A DNA stretch of 64,000 nt from Costus lasius (GCA_027563935.2 CM050454.1:23309501-23373500); one strand, 5' to 3'. Shown: positions 43,461-56,450, numbered from the stretch's first letter. Notes: generated from the letters alone by a model not told the origin. Numbers and translations: made by a program.

Positions 43461-44303
43461 TTATGTTCCATCTATCTTCTCTTCAATATTAGAATCCAAA
43501 TGAATAATACCATCAACAAGCTCATCCAATGATGACTTTTCCTTGATTTCTAATTCAAAATTATAAACAATGAAAAAGTTAAAGTATACTAGCTTAAATA
43601 AAAACATAAAAATAAGCACATTACTTGATTCTCCAAATAACCAATCTTTGGTGCAAATAAGTGCTTCAGCAGTTTCTGGTTTTAATAAACTCCGATATTG
43701 ATCAAGGATCAGTCCTCCACAACTAAAAGCTAATCTTGATGCTACAGTGGAAATAGGAATAGCTAATATATCTTGAGTTATCACTGAAAGAATTGGAAAA
43801 CGATGTTCATTTAATTTCCAATAGCTAAGCACATCTTCTTCCAACTTTCTATCGAGTATTGATTCATCCAAGTAGCTCTAATTGAGATTTGTGTGAAGCA
43901 TTACTAAATTCTTCCCTTTCAAATAAGTTAAATTCCTACAACATATCAAAATTAGTTAAATTATATAAAAAAAGTAAACTATAAATACTCATTATGAAAT
44001 AACACTTATCTATTACCTGTAGTAAATTATTATCTTTATTTGATGATTCTCCTTCCACATTAATGGATGTAGGTGCGATGCAACTGGACATGACTGAAGT
44101 GGCTAAATTGTTCTCATAATATTCATTGTGAAGCTTGAATAAACTATCTCGAACTTCACCAAACTCAATTGAATTGCATCCATAAAGTTTTTTATATCTC
44201 GAACTTCACCAAACTCAATTGAATTGCATCCATAAAGTTTTTTATAAGCCCAATCAACAAACTGAATTTTATATCGCAGATCTAATATGACAGCTATAGC
44301 CAA
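43461..44303 (-). pseudogene. hAT transposase remnant, C-terminal half
   Basis: Two minus-strand pieces. The first (44303 to about 44150) has A-I-A-V-I-L-D-L-R-Y-K-I-Q-F-V, the hAT L-D-P-R-Y-K motif region. The second (43871 to 43461) holds the C-terminal dimerisation domain: Y-W-K-L-N, R-F-P-I-L-S, D-I-L-A-I-P-I-S-T-V-A-S, A-F-S-C-G-G, A-L-I-C-T-K-D-W-L. A GT-AG intron of 75 nt at 43550-43624 is possible; it keeps the frame either way. Damage: a 50-bp tandem duplication shifts the first piece, stops lie between the pieces, and near 43876 a short deletion shifts the segment before L-D-E-S-I-L-D-R-K. hAT transposases cut and paste DNA with 8-bp target duplications; this one is dead. Confidence 0.85.
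44145..44244. repeat. 50-bp tandem duplication inside the hAT transposase relic
   Basis: Two adjacent, apparently identical units (44145-44194, 44195-44244) with CCAAACTCAATTGAATTGCA. Fifty is not a multiple of three, so the frame is lost. A second local duplication (33 bp at 44352-44384 and 44388-44420) lies just beyond. Confidence 0.9.
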
Positions 44304-44420
44304 TATAACATTGGTTCGTTGTTACAAGAGTTTTCCATATTATCTAAATTTAATCTAAACTGAAATAAAATTAAATTTGAGTTATTCAATCTAAACTGAA
44401 ATAAAATTAAATTTGAGTTA

Positions 44421-45219
44421 AGACTTTGAAAGACTAATTTATGTGCAAAAAATAAAATTTAATTTGATACTTTAATCAAGCCTGTGAGATGTGCTTGTGC
44501 TATGTTGATTTTGTCAAGTGGAGTTGCTGCGTTGGTTTTGTTGAGCGAAGGGAGGCAAGATTGAGAGATGGAGGTTGAGTTGCACCTACTCGATCCTGTT
44601 TATGGCATGTAGAAGGAGGTAACGGCAAGCAAAGCGAAGGTTTTCTAAAACACTCCACTTGCCCTTCAAAAGTATTTCATGCTGCAAAGTAGCCATGATT
44701 AACCAGTTTGTCTAACTTATTGGCAAAAAATCATCCAAGTTAAATAACTCATACAAAATTGCACTGCATTGTATCTTTATTCAAGTTCAAGACAAGTAAA
44801 AAAAAGATGAAATTCAAACGTCAAGTTTTTAATTCAACAATTATTGGTAATTAGTTTGTAATATTAAGAAATTATGACCTATAGGTCAAATATTGCACAC
44901 ATTGCAGAATATTGAAAAAAAAAGTTGTTCACAATCATTTGCATAAGGAAATTTCTTTTACCAAAAGGGCAAACATCCTAGTAGTCTCGACTGCATGGAG
45001 GCGACGGGGAAGAAGGGAAGAACGGGTCAACGCGTGGAGAGGCGGAGGTGGTGGGAAAGAAGGGAGAAATTTGAATCGGTTGAAAGAAATTTAGGGTTTA
45101 GGGATTTAGATTTTAGGGTTAGTAAATAGTAAATAGTTAATGGGCTTAAATAAAAATTTGGGTAGGCTTAGAGTTAGAGTGGCTAAGTGGGTAGGCTTTG
45201 GAAATTAATTTATGATTTA
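44421..45219. other. hAT interior without recognisable coding sequence
   Basis: Corresponds to the 5' side of the minus-strand hAT transposase. It is too decayed for me to trace the N-terminal BED zinc finger. Open frames here are short and lack motifs. Confidence 0.45.
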
Positions 45220-45366
45220 ATCGAGTTAAGCAAGTCAACCCATTTAAAACCCCGACACGACCCGATTATTTTTAGGTCATAAATGGGTTGACCTATTTGT
45301 GACTCGATTATGGCTGACTCAAACCCGCCTAACTTTGTGTCGGGTCGGGTCGGGTTGGGTTAGGTC

Positions 45367-47129
45367 TGTTGGTGTATATGCCCTAGGACCAAGTTTTGGT
45401 CCATTATTGTACTACTTGACGTTGATATTTTATATCATTCTGGCATTGTCATTATCTATATTTGCTTACATCTGCGATTGTGTACTTATATGATAATGTC
45501 CCTGGAGACAGATTGGATCCCCAGTCGATCTACCTGAGTGGATATGGGACAGCTCTGGTACTTGTGAGACTGGTATATGTGCTGGTTAGGCACGAGATGC
45601 CAACGCAGACATATGAGTATATCAGTGGTTGATATACTGGAACGACACGCTGTGAGGCAATGACTTGGTGTCACAAGTTATCCTCACAAGTGATAGGAGA
45701 TGCATTGATCTCTTGACTTGAGGTCATTGGCCATTCTATATGGTTAGGGATATGCTTTGATATAACCTAACACCTCGTTGTAGTTGGGGGGTAATAACGG
45801 TTGTCATTGAGCATGTCACGACCCATAGGAGAAGGGCAATAGACAGACAAAGGATTTGCCCCTTCCTAAGGGAAGTTTGATATCCATGGAGCTCCTCTAT
45901 GATTCTATGACTGAAAGTGTATGGCCATACTTAGGTGAGACCTGATTTAGTCATAGACATGAGATTGGATGAAAATAAGTGGTGACACACTTGTCCAATC
46001 GGATATCAGTACGGCAAAGAGACTGGAATGCATCTGTACCTAATTGCGATGATGGGGATGTCGATGTCGATATCCATTCCAATGACCTGGGTAGCAGCGA
46101 TGCACTGCTAGGTGCCACTCACTGCTTGTGGTGACCTTTGGTCAGCACTGCCAGCGTCAGAGGAACCTACAGGGTCACACACCTTGATACTTGAGTTCTA
46201 GTATTGATCGGGAAGCCTTATGATCGAGTTATTGGATAACTCGAATCTATTTTGGAGATTTCATTAGTGCCAATGGGCCTGATGAGTTAGAAGCAACTTA
46301 TTGGAGCCAACTTCCAATTTTGGCAAACTTTCCGAATTAACCATGGTTAGCCTCATTTGACCTTGGGTCACATTGGATTGGATCCAATAGCTTGGTTAAC
46401 ATGGGTAATGATCTTTGGGCTAGGCCCATTGCTTAGTTGGGCTCACTAATAAGTTGTCATAAAGAGGAAATCGCCTAAAGGGTATAATGGGGAGAGAACC
46501 AACCCCATTGGCGCCTAAAGGGTATAATGGGGTGAAGTGGGCGAATTTGCTTTATTATGGAAGCAAATTGTGCCAAGCCCTAACCCTGGCCGCCCCTTGC
46601 TCTATATAAGTGGCCCTAGGGCCCCCTCTTAGGTATTCTACTCCTTGGACGCATGAGAACACAGAGAGAGGCGAGAGCAAGGGTCTTGGCGCAAGTGATC
46701 TCTTCCATCAAACCCTAGCCGCAAGCCTTGATCTTCCTTTCCTCGGCGCAAGGAATTTGGTGCTTGGCGGCTTCCCTCTTCTTCATCCTTCTTCATCCTT
46801 GGCACATATACCTTGGAGGTGGTGCAAGTTGTGAAGGAAGTGAACAAAAGGCTTGGATCTTCTTCTCGAGGCTAGCACCGGGCATGGAAGAAGATGACTC
46901 AAGCAATTTGTGTGTGTGAGACTACAGAGGGCGCACGCTTGGGCGCATACCTCGACATCGGCCTCATCTTTCTGTATTGAATATTCTATCTCATCGTGTC
47001 GACTCCCTCGCATGCGATCTTCACTGGGTTTTTGGGACCGGCTCGTTTCGGGGATATTGCTTCCGCTGTGCAATGTTTGTGTAATCTCTATCTCTGAAAA
47101 TTGTAAAATATCCCCGGGGTTTCCCAACA
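45367..47129 (+). repeat. R2-d 5' LTR, complete
   Basis: 1763 bp, TGTTGGTGTATATG...GGGTTTCCCAACA. It is the best reference for R2 LTRs in the window. TATGGCCATA at 45920-45929; TATA box at 46603-46610. Confidence 0.94.
46603..46610 (+). promoter_or_regulatory. TATA box of the R2-d LTR
   Basis: TATATAAG, about 520 bp before the LTR end, preceded by GC-richer sequence (GGCCGCCCC). Likely start of U3-driven RNA shortly downstream. Confidence 0.62.
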
Positions 47130-47130
47130 G

Positions 47131-47142
47131 TGGTATCAAAGC
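47131..47142 (+). promoter_or_regulatory. Primer-binding site of R2-d
   Basis: TGGTATCAAAGC one base after the LTR. It matches the initiator tRNA-Met PBS of R1 (TGGTATCAGAGC) except for one G-to-A change. Confidence 0.88.
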
Positions 47143-47367
47143 GACTTGCAAGACTCGAACGATGTAATTTCATGCTTTTCCATGCTCACATGTCATATCT
47201 CAATTTTCGCAAATTGCATGATCACATGGAAAACGATTTTTCTAAGTAGGAAAAATTAGGTTTTCTTATTTCTATCATCTTTTCAATCTCTTTTGGAGTT
47301 TTGGGTTATTTTTCTTGTATGATTTAAGGTTCAAAGGCGCACGTGGTTTTGTCAAGTAGGACGGGCA
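47143..47367 (+). other. R2-d leader, part 1
   Basis: Non-coding DNA between PBS and R1-e; ends with the target copy GGGCA. Confidence 0.8.
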
Positions 47368-49064
47368 TGTTGAGTCCCCTTCAAGGGGGAGCGCAAGGGG
47401 GTGAAACCCTATGGATGGCGCATCTTTGATTTTTAAGCGGAAGCAAGGGTTTCAAGGGATCGGCTGCATGATATATGATCAACTAGCATAAAGCTTGATA
47501 AAATCTACAAAGGATCATACCAATGCCATAGTTTCGATGGCGCCTTGGAAGCAAAGGCGCAAGTGCTCCTTCTCCAAAGAGGACGCACACAAGAGGATGA
47601 AGATGGCTACTTCTTGGTGTTCTTTGTGCTAGCAAAGACCTCCAAGGTGTGCTTGTCGCATGAAGGTGATGAGAAAAAGCTTGGCCGAGCCTCCCTCCTC
47701 TTCCTTGGCGTCAACCCCTTCTCCTCTACCAAAGTGGAGATGCGATTAGACCAAGAGGAGAAGCGTTAGGCGTTTCTCTTAGGAGATGGCGTTACATGAC
47801 TTCCAATTATGGAAAGTCATGAAGCCATGCGCTCCCACTCCAAGCAAACCGCCCAAAACGCCTTATGGATTGAACCATGCGTTCACCCATGTGAACCGGT
47901 TCAATCCAAATTGGTCCAAACCAATTTGGTTCAAAGACCACATGAAACCAGCCCAAGCCATGGTCTAGATCTCTCTGAACCAAAATGGTTCAAGATCTAA
48001 CCGTTGATCTCTTGACGCTTCTGATCTCACCGATCTAGCATCACTACTCTCGATCGAAGCTTACCGATCTCAAGCCCTAATCAATCACACATGATCAGAC
48101 CAGATCTCACTTACAATCAGAGTTTAAATCCCTTTAAACTGAACCGAAACAATTCAGTCCACACGATCAGACTTAAGTAAGCCATATCATCAAATTGTGC
48201 GACCCTAAGGGTTTCCTTTAGATGTCGGTAACGATAACTAACGTTATCACGATCAGTGAGGGGTATCTAGCAACACATCACTGTCTCCCGATATAAAGGA
48301 AAGAGTCTTCCAAGACTACACCCAAACCACAGCACAAGGGTGAATGCACTTCACTAGGCATACATGTTTCCTTTGCCACTGGATGTTCTTATTGGACAAG
48401 CGTGTCAAGCCTGTAGCTCCAATATGATGAGCATGATTAGATCAGATGAACATAGTCACCTGGGTATGGCCATACACTTTCTCAATCATCTCAGGGGGGG
48501 CCCATTAGAACATCTCACTCCTTGAACAAGGAGACGGCAATCCTGTATCTATCACGAGTGCCCTAACCTGACTCAAGCTCACCATCCAAGATATTCAATA
48601 ATCATTATGTTTCAAATGATATCGAACTACCTCAAAACAATGACAATCATCATTTAGAAACACAAGTGATCTCAAGTCAGAGGACATGTGCCACTTGATG
48701 CAAACAAGGATTATTCACATTGTGACAAGCAATTGAATATCCTACTAGGGTCTGTCCAGTACATCCAATGTACCCATGAGTCTACATCTTATTCCATGCT
48801 CGAAGCATCCTATAAGATTAGAATACATATTAGTCTCAATCATATCAAGGCTGTCTCATGTTCACCAAGATATCTCGACTAAGGACTTTATAGCATGTCA
48901 GCCCAGCTGAACAGCTTTGAGACATTATTCAGAAGTACACTAATTGCATCAGAGAAGGTAACAACCTGAATAATAACCATGCCTTTATAAACACAAGAGT
49001 TTATTACATGATACTGATACAATCCCAAGGCCTCAAACATTAGCCTTAAGGGCATACCCCAACA
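47368..49064 (-). repeat. R1-e 3' LTR
   Basis: 1697 bp; on plus TGTTGAGTCCCC...CATACCCCAACA. The G-run near 48494 has 7 G. Confidence 0.95.
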
Positions 49065-49081
49065 ATCTCCCACTTGCACTT
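49065..49081 (-). promoter_or_regulatory. Polypurine tract of R1-e
   Basis: Minus-strand AAGTGCAAGTGGGAGAT between the gag-pol stop and the 3' LTR, as in R1-b. Confidence 0.88.
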
Positions 49082-49084
49082 AAT

Positions 49085-52000
49085 CTAATGGTTGAGAAAT
49101 CTCAAACCCATGTTATTACAGTGCTTCTCATGCTTCTGCTGCGCCAGAGGCTTGGTAAGCGGGTCAGCTAGATTGTCATCTGTATGAACCTTGCATATTT
49201 TGATCTCGCCACGATCAATGATCTCCCGGATCAAGTGAAACCGTCTCTGTATGTGCTTGGAATTCTGGTGCGACCGTGGTTCCTTTGCTTGTGCGATTGC
49301 TCCAGTGTTATCACAGAAGATAACCAAAGGATCTGCACTCGAAGGAATGACACCAAGTTCTCTCACGAACTTACGAATCCACACTGCCTCCTTGGATGCT
49401 TCCGAGGCTGCAACATACTCGGCTTCTGTTGTGGAATCAGCAACAGTTGACTGTTTGAAACTCTTCCACACCACTGCTCCACCATTCAAGCTAAAAACAT
49501 AGCCTGATTGCGATCGGAAATCATCCTGGTCCGACTGGAACGAAGCGTCAGTATATCCTTCTATACTGAGTTCTTCCTGACCACCATATATCAAGAACAT
49601 ATCTTTGGTCCTCCGCAGATATTTTAAGATGTTCTTGACTGCAATCCAGTGTGCCTGTCCTGGATTACTTTGGAAACGACTGGTTACGCTTAACCCGTAA
49701 GCGACGTCTGGGCGAGTACACAACATCGCATACATAATGGACCCAATAGCCGAAGCATAAGGCGTATTGTCCATTTCATCTTTTTCAGTCTGTGTTTGTG
49801 GACACTGACTCTTCGAAAGATTCAGACCATGTCTGACTGGAAGATATCCTCTTTTAGAATTCTCTAAATGAAATCTCTCCAGGACTTTATCGATGTAAGT
49901 ACTCTAGCACAGCCCGAGAAGCCTCTTAGATCTATCCCTGTAGATCTTCACACCTAATACATAGGCTGCTTCTCCTAAATCTTTCATCTGGAAACATTTC
50001 CTTAGCCATGCCTTAACCGCATGCATTTCAGGAATATCATTTCCAATGATCAAGATGTCATCGACGTAGAGGACTAGGAATGTAATCACGCTCCCACTAA
50101 ACCTCTTATATACACACGGGTCGTCCTCGTTCTTGATGAAACCAAACTCAGAGATTGATTCATCAAAACGAATATTCCAGCTCCTAGATGCTTGCTTAAG
50201 TCCATTAATGGACTTCTTTAACTTGCATATTTTTTGACGATCTGATGGATTAGTGAAACCTTCAGGTTGTGTCATATACACATCCTCATTAAGATTTCCA
50301 TTAAGGAAAGCTGTCTTCACATCCATCTGCCAGATCTCATAATCGTAATATGCAGCTATCGCGAAAAGAATCCGAATAGACTTAAACATGGCTACAGGAG
50401 AGAAAGTTTCATCATAATCTATCCCGTAGATTTGTTTGAAACCTTTCGCAACTAGCCTGCCTTTATAGGTAACTATGTTACCATCCATGTCAATCTTCTT
50501 CTTGAAGATCCATTTACAGCCTATAGGGATTACTCCCGGAGGCGGATCAACCAAATCCCAGACTTGGTTATCTGACATGGAGTCCATCTCGGCTCGCATA
50601 GCTTCAAGCCATCTAGCTGACTCCGGTCCACTGACCGCATCCGCATATGTGAGGGGTTCATCATTATCAATGATGTAGACTCCGTCATAGCGCTCAGGCT
50701 GTCGACGGATCCTTCCCGATCTACGCGGTTCCCGTGATATCTGAGCCTCAGGTTGTTCAGTAACCTGTTCTACCGGCTCAGGCACATCCAACTGTGCTTG
50801 ACTACTTTGTCCTTCCTCTGGATTCTCATCCAGTTTTATTTCTCTCCCACTGGCCTCTTGCAGAAGAAATTCCTTCTCAAGAAATATTGCCGTCCGAGCA
50901 ACAAATACTTTGTTCTCTTTGGGATCGTAGAAATAATAACCCTTAGTTTCCTTAGGGTAACCGACAAAGATACATTTGTCAGATCTGCTCTCCAGTTTCC
51001 CAGAGGCGAGCTTTTTGACATAAGCCTCGCAACCCCAGATCCTGATAAATGTCAAGCTCGGCTGTTTCCCATACCATAACTCGTATGGAGTCTTAGAAAC
51101 TGCCTTGGATGGCACTCGGTTTAGTACCTTTGCAGCTGTTTCCAGTGCAAATCCCCAAAAGGAGTATGGAAGAGTAGCCTGACTCATCATAGAACGAACC
51201 ATATCAAGTAACGTTCTATTTCTCCTCTCGGACACACCATTCCATTGCGGTGTTCCTGGCGGAGTGAGCTGTGAGATAATCCCACACTCCTTCAGATAGT
51301 CAGTAAACGTATGACTTAAGTATTCTCCACCTCGATCAGAACGAAGTGCCTTGATATTTCGGCCTAGCTGATTCTGTACTTCATTCTTGAACTCTTTGAA
51401 CTTGTCAAAAGATTCACTCTTATGTCTCATTAGATAGACATAACCATATCTACTGAAATCATCAGTAAATGTAATGAAGAACTGATAGCCACCTCTGGCA
51501 TGTTTACTAAATGGCCCACACACGTCACTGTGTATAAGGTCAAGTAGACCTGAAGCCCTTTGACCTTTGTGAGGAAAAGGTGACTTCGTCATTTTACCCA
51601 TCAAACAAGCTTTGCATGTATCAATCTCCTCATAGGAGAATGATCCCAGCAGTCCATGATCATGCAACCGCTTAATGCGCTTCTTGTTAATATGGCCTAA
51701 ACGACTATGCCATAACAAGGTGCTGTCATCAGCATACTTGGCTTTCTTATTATCAATGTTTTGTATAGAATATTCCATGTCCAACATGAATAACCCATTG
51801 TTAATTGAACCAGTAGCGTAGACAATATTATCAAGAGTAAGATAACACTTTGAAATCTTGCATTCAAAGGAAAACCCTTTCCTGACAAGAGCAGGAATAG
51901 AGATAATATTTTTGGTGATACTAGGTACAAAATAACAATTGTTTAATTCCAATACAATGCCAGATGGTAAAGAAATGAAATAGTCTCCTACAGCAACAGC

Positions 52001-52969
52001 AGCAACCCGTGCCCCGTTTCCAACGCGTAGGTCTACCTCATGCTGTCCCACCTGCCTTCTTCTCTTGAGTTCCTGTACATTTGAACAAATGTGAACTCCA
52101 CATGCAGTGTCCAACACCCATGAAATAGAAGAAGATGAAACCATGACTTCCGTCACGTAAATACCTGAGCCAGAAGCGATGCTTCCCCTCTTGTCTCCTT
52201 GGAGCGCTTTACAGTCCTTTTTCCAGTGACCCAGCTGGCCACAGTGGAAACATCTGTTGTCCTTTGACCGCTTTACCTTCTGTTTCAGAGCCTTACTGTA
52301 GTTCTTGACAGGGACTTTGCCCTTCTTCCCCTTCTTCTTGTTCCTGGAAGGAACCATTAAGACAGAGGTTGAAGGCTTTCCCTTCAGAGTTTCCTCAGTA
52401 GTCAAGAGCATATTCAGCAGCTCTGCCGGAGTACAATCGATTTTGTTCATATTAAAGTTAATGATGAACGCATCGAAAGAAGGCGGAAGAGACTGCAGAA
52501 TAATATCTACAGCAAGCTCCTGGTTGATGGTATGCCCCAGTTTCTCCAGAGCCTCCTTGTGCCCAATCATCTTGAGCACGTGAGCTCCCACTAGGCTCCC
52601 TTCAGCCAGTTTGCTCTGAAAGAAAAGCTTTGTCAGATTATAGCGTTCTGTCCTCGCCTGTGCAGCATACAGCATCTTGAGGTTCGCTATAATCTCTATA
52701 GCCGACATATCCTCATGCTGACGCTGCAGCGGTGGCGTCATAGACGCTAGCATCAGGCAAGCGACATCAATGCTATCATTGACGTGCTTTTCATAGGCAT
52801 CACGAACCGCCCTTGCGGCGTTCGCAGCGGGTTGAGGCGGCACAGCCGTCTCGAGGACATACAGTTTCCTCTCTGCCTTAAGAACGATCTTAAGGTGTCC
52901 AAACCAGTCTAAGAAGTTTGGCCCAGCAAACTTCTCCCTTTCCAGTAGGGATCGCACATTGAAGCTCAT
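49085..52969 (-). pseudogene. R1-e gag-pol polyprotein with one TAG
   Basis: 1294 codons from MSFNVRS at 52969 to TAG at 49085-49087, same domain order as R1-d. TAG at 49904-49906 replaces the conserved glutamine codon 1022 (L-G-L-C-Q-S-T-Y in intact copies), after the RT YVDD. The truncated 1021-residue product keeps gag, protease, integrase and the RT fingers and palm but loses the RT thumb and RNase H. There are also missense changes at conserved sites, for example I-N-G-L-K-Q for I-Y-G-L-K-Q in RT and N-F-L-D-W for N-F-S-D-W in gag. Readthrough or trans-supply from R1-d could in theory still help it move. Confidence 0.95.
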
Positions 52970-54730
52970 GGTGTTCGTTGCTGTAGGAATCTACAACAAT
53001 GCAAGAACAGCAAGGTCAGTATCAATGTATAGAATCAATCTAGGACTTAAGAAAGATTCTTTTTCTCACTATTTTATCTGGCTGAAAAATCCAGCAAAAC
53101 AGCCCGAAAGAGTAGAACTCTTTTAGTGAGATGGGATCCAGATTTCATACTTGGTCTCCGCGTCCCGCTCAGGCGAGATAAGATGCACAGAGAGTACAAG
53201 CACTAATTTCTGGTAGGCAGTCCCTGCCAATCGCCAACCCGTGCGATTCCCCTTCATCTGGGCAATCCAGCAGACTGTGCCAACTGAGTTGGTACAACAC
53301 AATCTCTGACCCCACAGATGGCTGCCTCCATGTGCTACCATATGCGCCACATATGTAGCCTACATGGTCAAGCTGACCCGACCTACTCCCTGGACCACCA
53401 CGTGCTATGCTGAGCAACGAGAAGTGATAAATCCCTTCTCTGTAACACGCAGATGTAATCCAGCACCGTCTGAAGATAGATGGACGTGCCCACTGAGTGG
53501 GTACAACACGGCTCCAATGATAGTCAGAACAGTGAGGTTTCGCGTCAGAAGGCATTACGTGCTTGATATTTTAGCGTTTGGATTTTAACGGTCTTTTATC
53601 TTCTTACTATCAGGCAAATCCTATGGCTATAGCAGAAGATAAATAAATCATGCTGTTCTACTTATATAAACAATAACAGAAAGCATGGATCTTATGTGGT
53701 AAAAGCCCATAGCCTAAGTAAGACCTTAAGATACTTAAGTCTTCACTTGCTCTTCTTGGGTCTTTAGCATCTCATCTGGTCCAACCCAGGGCCCTTGCGC
53801 CAAGAGCACCTCAGGTGTGCCACTAGCTGAATGCCCCTCTGGGATGTGTGCCTTTGTGCTCTTGTCTAATCAAAATACATTTTGATCTATCTAGACAAGT
53901 TTGACTCGCAGGTCAATTATACAATAAATTAATTAAAAAGTGATTCGCAGATCACAATAATATTAATTTACAGGTTTAATTCCAGGCACGCAGGCCCCAG
54001 CACAGCACACATTAAATTGGGCACCCACATAAGAATAAATAAACAAGCATAGGCATCAATCAACATGTGATCCAATTAAAAGAAAATAAAATTTTGAAAA
54101 CCCCATTGGCATCAATTTTAATTTTCTTATGTGCCCTACAACCTTACAACGGTCCATTGATAGGGATCCACTCATCCATCTAGTTAGATCCATGCCCTTG
54201 CATGCACCAAGTCCTAACTGACTCGAGTTGACCTAATGGTCAACCATGCATGCGCCAAGGGCTGAACAACCTTCAAGAGTTCTGGCAAGCGGGTGTGACC
54301 CCGGGCCTAACTCAAGAGTGTTCACTGGTTGTCTCAACCAGACCTCGCTACACGCCTGTGATGCAGTCGACCTATAGCCACCTCGTGCTTGCGCACAGGT
54401 GCCATCTGGTCGACCCATCTAGGCTGTCAGATGGTCTGATCAGACTAGTTTGATCTAATCTAGGGGATGACTTCAACCCCATCAACCCGTCTAAGGGTTT
54501 ACAGTAGGCGCAACTTAGATCTAATCATAGGCGCGCAAGTGAAGGTTTGATAAAACAATAACATAAACCTAGCGCCACCATCAAGTCATGCCGCAAGCAT
54601 GAACAAACAACATGCGCCAACATAAGTGTATTATATCCTATTTTTCGCATGATGAAACAACTAGATCTAATCACTTGCGCAAGCATGGATCACAAGAGCA
54701 AACATAGCAATCATATTAGCATGCATAAAT
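52970..54730 (-). other. R1-e untranslated leader
   Basis: Collinear and almost identical with the R1-b leader. The 128-codon frame at 53169-53555 is open and has ATG and TGA; no domain recognised. Confidence 0.8.
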
Positions 54731-54745
54731 GCCTCTGATACCAAT
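54731..54745 (-). promoter_or_regulatory. Primer-binding site of R1-e
   Basis: Minus-strand ATTGGTATCAGAGGC, complementary to initiator tRNA-Met with the same end mismatch as R1-b. Confidence 0.9.
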
Positions 54746-56445
54746 TGTTGAGTCCCCTTCAAGGGGGAGCGCAAGGGGGTGAAACCCTATGGATGGCGCA
54801 TCTTTGATTTTTAAGCGGAAGCAAGGGTTTCAAGGGATCGGCTGCATGATATATGATCAACTAGCATAAAGCTTGATAAAATCTACAAAGGATCATACCA
54901 ATGCCATAGTTTCGATGGCGCCTTGGAAGCAAAGGCGCAAGTGCTCCTTCTCCAAAGAGGACGCACACAAGAGGATGAAGATGGCTACTTCTTGGTGTTC
55001 TTTGTGCTAGCAAAGACCTCCAAGGTGTGCTTGTCGCATGAAGGTGATGAGAAAAAGCTTGGCCGAGCCTCCCTCCTCTTCCTTGGCGTCAACCCCTTCT
55101 CCTCTACCAAAGTGGAGATGCGATTAGACCAAGAGGAGAAGCGTTAGGCGTTTCTCTTAGGAGATGGCGTTACATGACTTCCAATTATGGAAAGTCATGA
55201 AGCCATGCGCTCCCACTCCAAGCAAACTGCCCAAAACGCCTTATGGATTGAACCATGCGTTCACCCATGTGAACCGGTTCAATCCAAATTGGTCCAAACC
55301 AATTTGGTTCAAAGACCACATGAAACCAGCCCAAGCCATGGTCTAGATCTCTCTGAACCAAAATGGTTCAAGATCTAACCGTTGATCTCTTGACGCTTCT
55401 GATCTCACCGATCTAGCATCACTACTCTCGATCGAAGCTTACCGATCTCAAGCCCTAATCAATCACACATGATCAGACCAGATCTCACTTACAATCAGAG
55501 TTTAAATCCCTTTAAACTGAACCGAAACAATTCAGTCCACACGATCAGACTTAAGTAAGCCATATCATCAAATTGTGCGACCCTAAGGGTTTCCTTTAGA
55601 TGTCGGTAACGATAACTAACGTTATCACGATCAGTGAGGGGTATCTAGCAACACATCACTGTCTCCCGATATAAAGGAAAGAGTCTTCCAAGACTACACC
55701 CAAACCACAGCACAAGGGTGAATGCACTTCACTAGGCATACATGTTTCCTTTGCCACTGGATGTTCTTATTGGACAAGCGTGTCAAGCCTGTAGCTCCAA
55801 TATGATGAGCATGATTAGATCAGATGAACATAGTCACCTGGGTATGGCCATACACTTTCTCAATCATCTTAGGGGGGGGGGCCCATTAGAACATCTCACT
55901 CCTTGAACAAGGAGACGGCAATCCTGTATCTATCACGAGTGCCCTAACCTGACTCAAGCTCACCATCCAAGATAGTCAATAATCATTATGTTTCAAATGA
56001 TATCGAACTACCTCAAAACAATGACAATCATCATTTAGAAACACAAGTGATCTCAAGTCAGAGGACATGTGCCACTTGATGCAAACAAGGATTATTCACA
56101 TTGTGACAAGCAATTGAATATCCTACTAGGGTCTGTCCAGTACATCCAATGTACCCATGAGTCTACATCTTATTCCATGCTCGAAGCATCCTATAAGATT
56201 AGAATACATATTAGTCTCAATCATATCAAGGCTGTCTCATGTTCACCAAGATATCTCGACTAAGGACTTTATAGCATGTCAGCCCAGCTGAACAGCTTTG
56301 AGACATTATTCAGAAGTACACTAATTGCAGCAGAGAAGATAACAACCTGAATAATAACCATGCCTTTATAAACACAAGAGTTTATTACATGATACTGATA
56401 CAATCCCAAGGCCTCAAACATTAGCCTTAAGGGCATACCCCAACA
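54746..56445 (-). repeat. R1-e 5' LTR
   Basis: 1700 bp; the three-base difference from its partner is the 10-G run near 55872. TSD GGGCA follows at 56446-56450. Confidence 0.95.
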
Positions 56446-56450
56446 GGGCA

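Larger units (their letters stand above)
42637..45366 (-). mobile_element. Decayed hAT-type DNA transposon, right end cut by R2-d
   Basis: The left end TAGATCTGGCAAATCGGGTC has the form of plant hAT terminal repeats (TAG...TGGCAA...CGGGTC). Subterminal regions on both sides are full of GACCC/GGGTC words (42650-42900 and 45220-45366), a hAT feature. Between them lies a minus-strand transposase relic with the hAT dimerisation domain. On the right the GGGTCGGGTCGGGTTGGG block runs straight into the R2-d LTR at 45367, so the right terminal repeat is not visible and the 8-bp target duplication (left candidate CTTATTGC, 42629-42636) cannot be checked. Confidence 0.75.
47368..56445 (-). mobile_element. 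R1-e: full-length Ty1/copia element, one nonsense codon
   Basis: Minus orientation: 3' LTR 47368-49064, PPT 49065-49081, gag-pol 49085-52969, leader 52970-54730, PBS 54731-54745, 5' LTR 54746-56445, TSD GGGCA. The LTRs differ by about four substitutions and by the length of one G-run (7 versus 10), so it is younger than R1-b. The internal region is 5681 bp, the same as R1-b, and the sequences are almost identical; the two are siblings of one subfamily. The only polyprotein break is a TAG at 49904-49906. Confidence 0.96.

Noticed and set aside
44912..45094. 60-codon plus-strand frame rich in Arg and Gly
   Set aside because: It lies inside the hAT interior opposite to the transposase, is purine-rich low-complexity sequence and has no motif.
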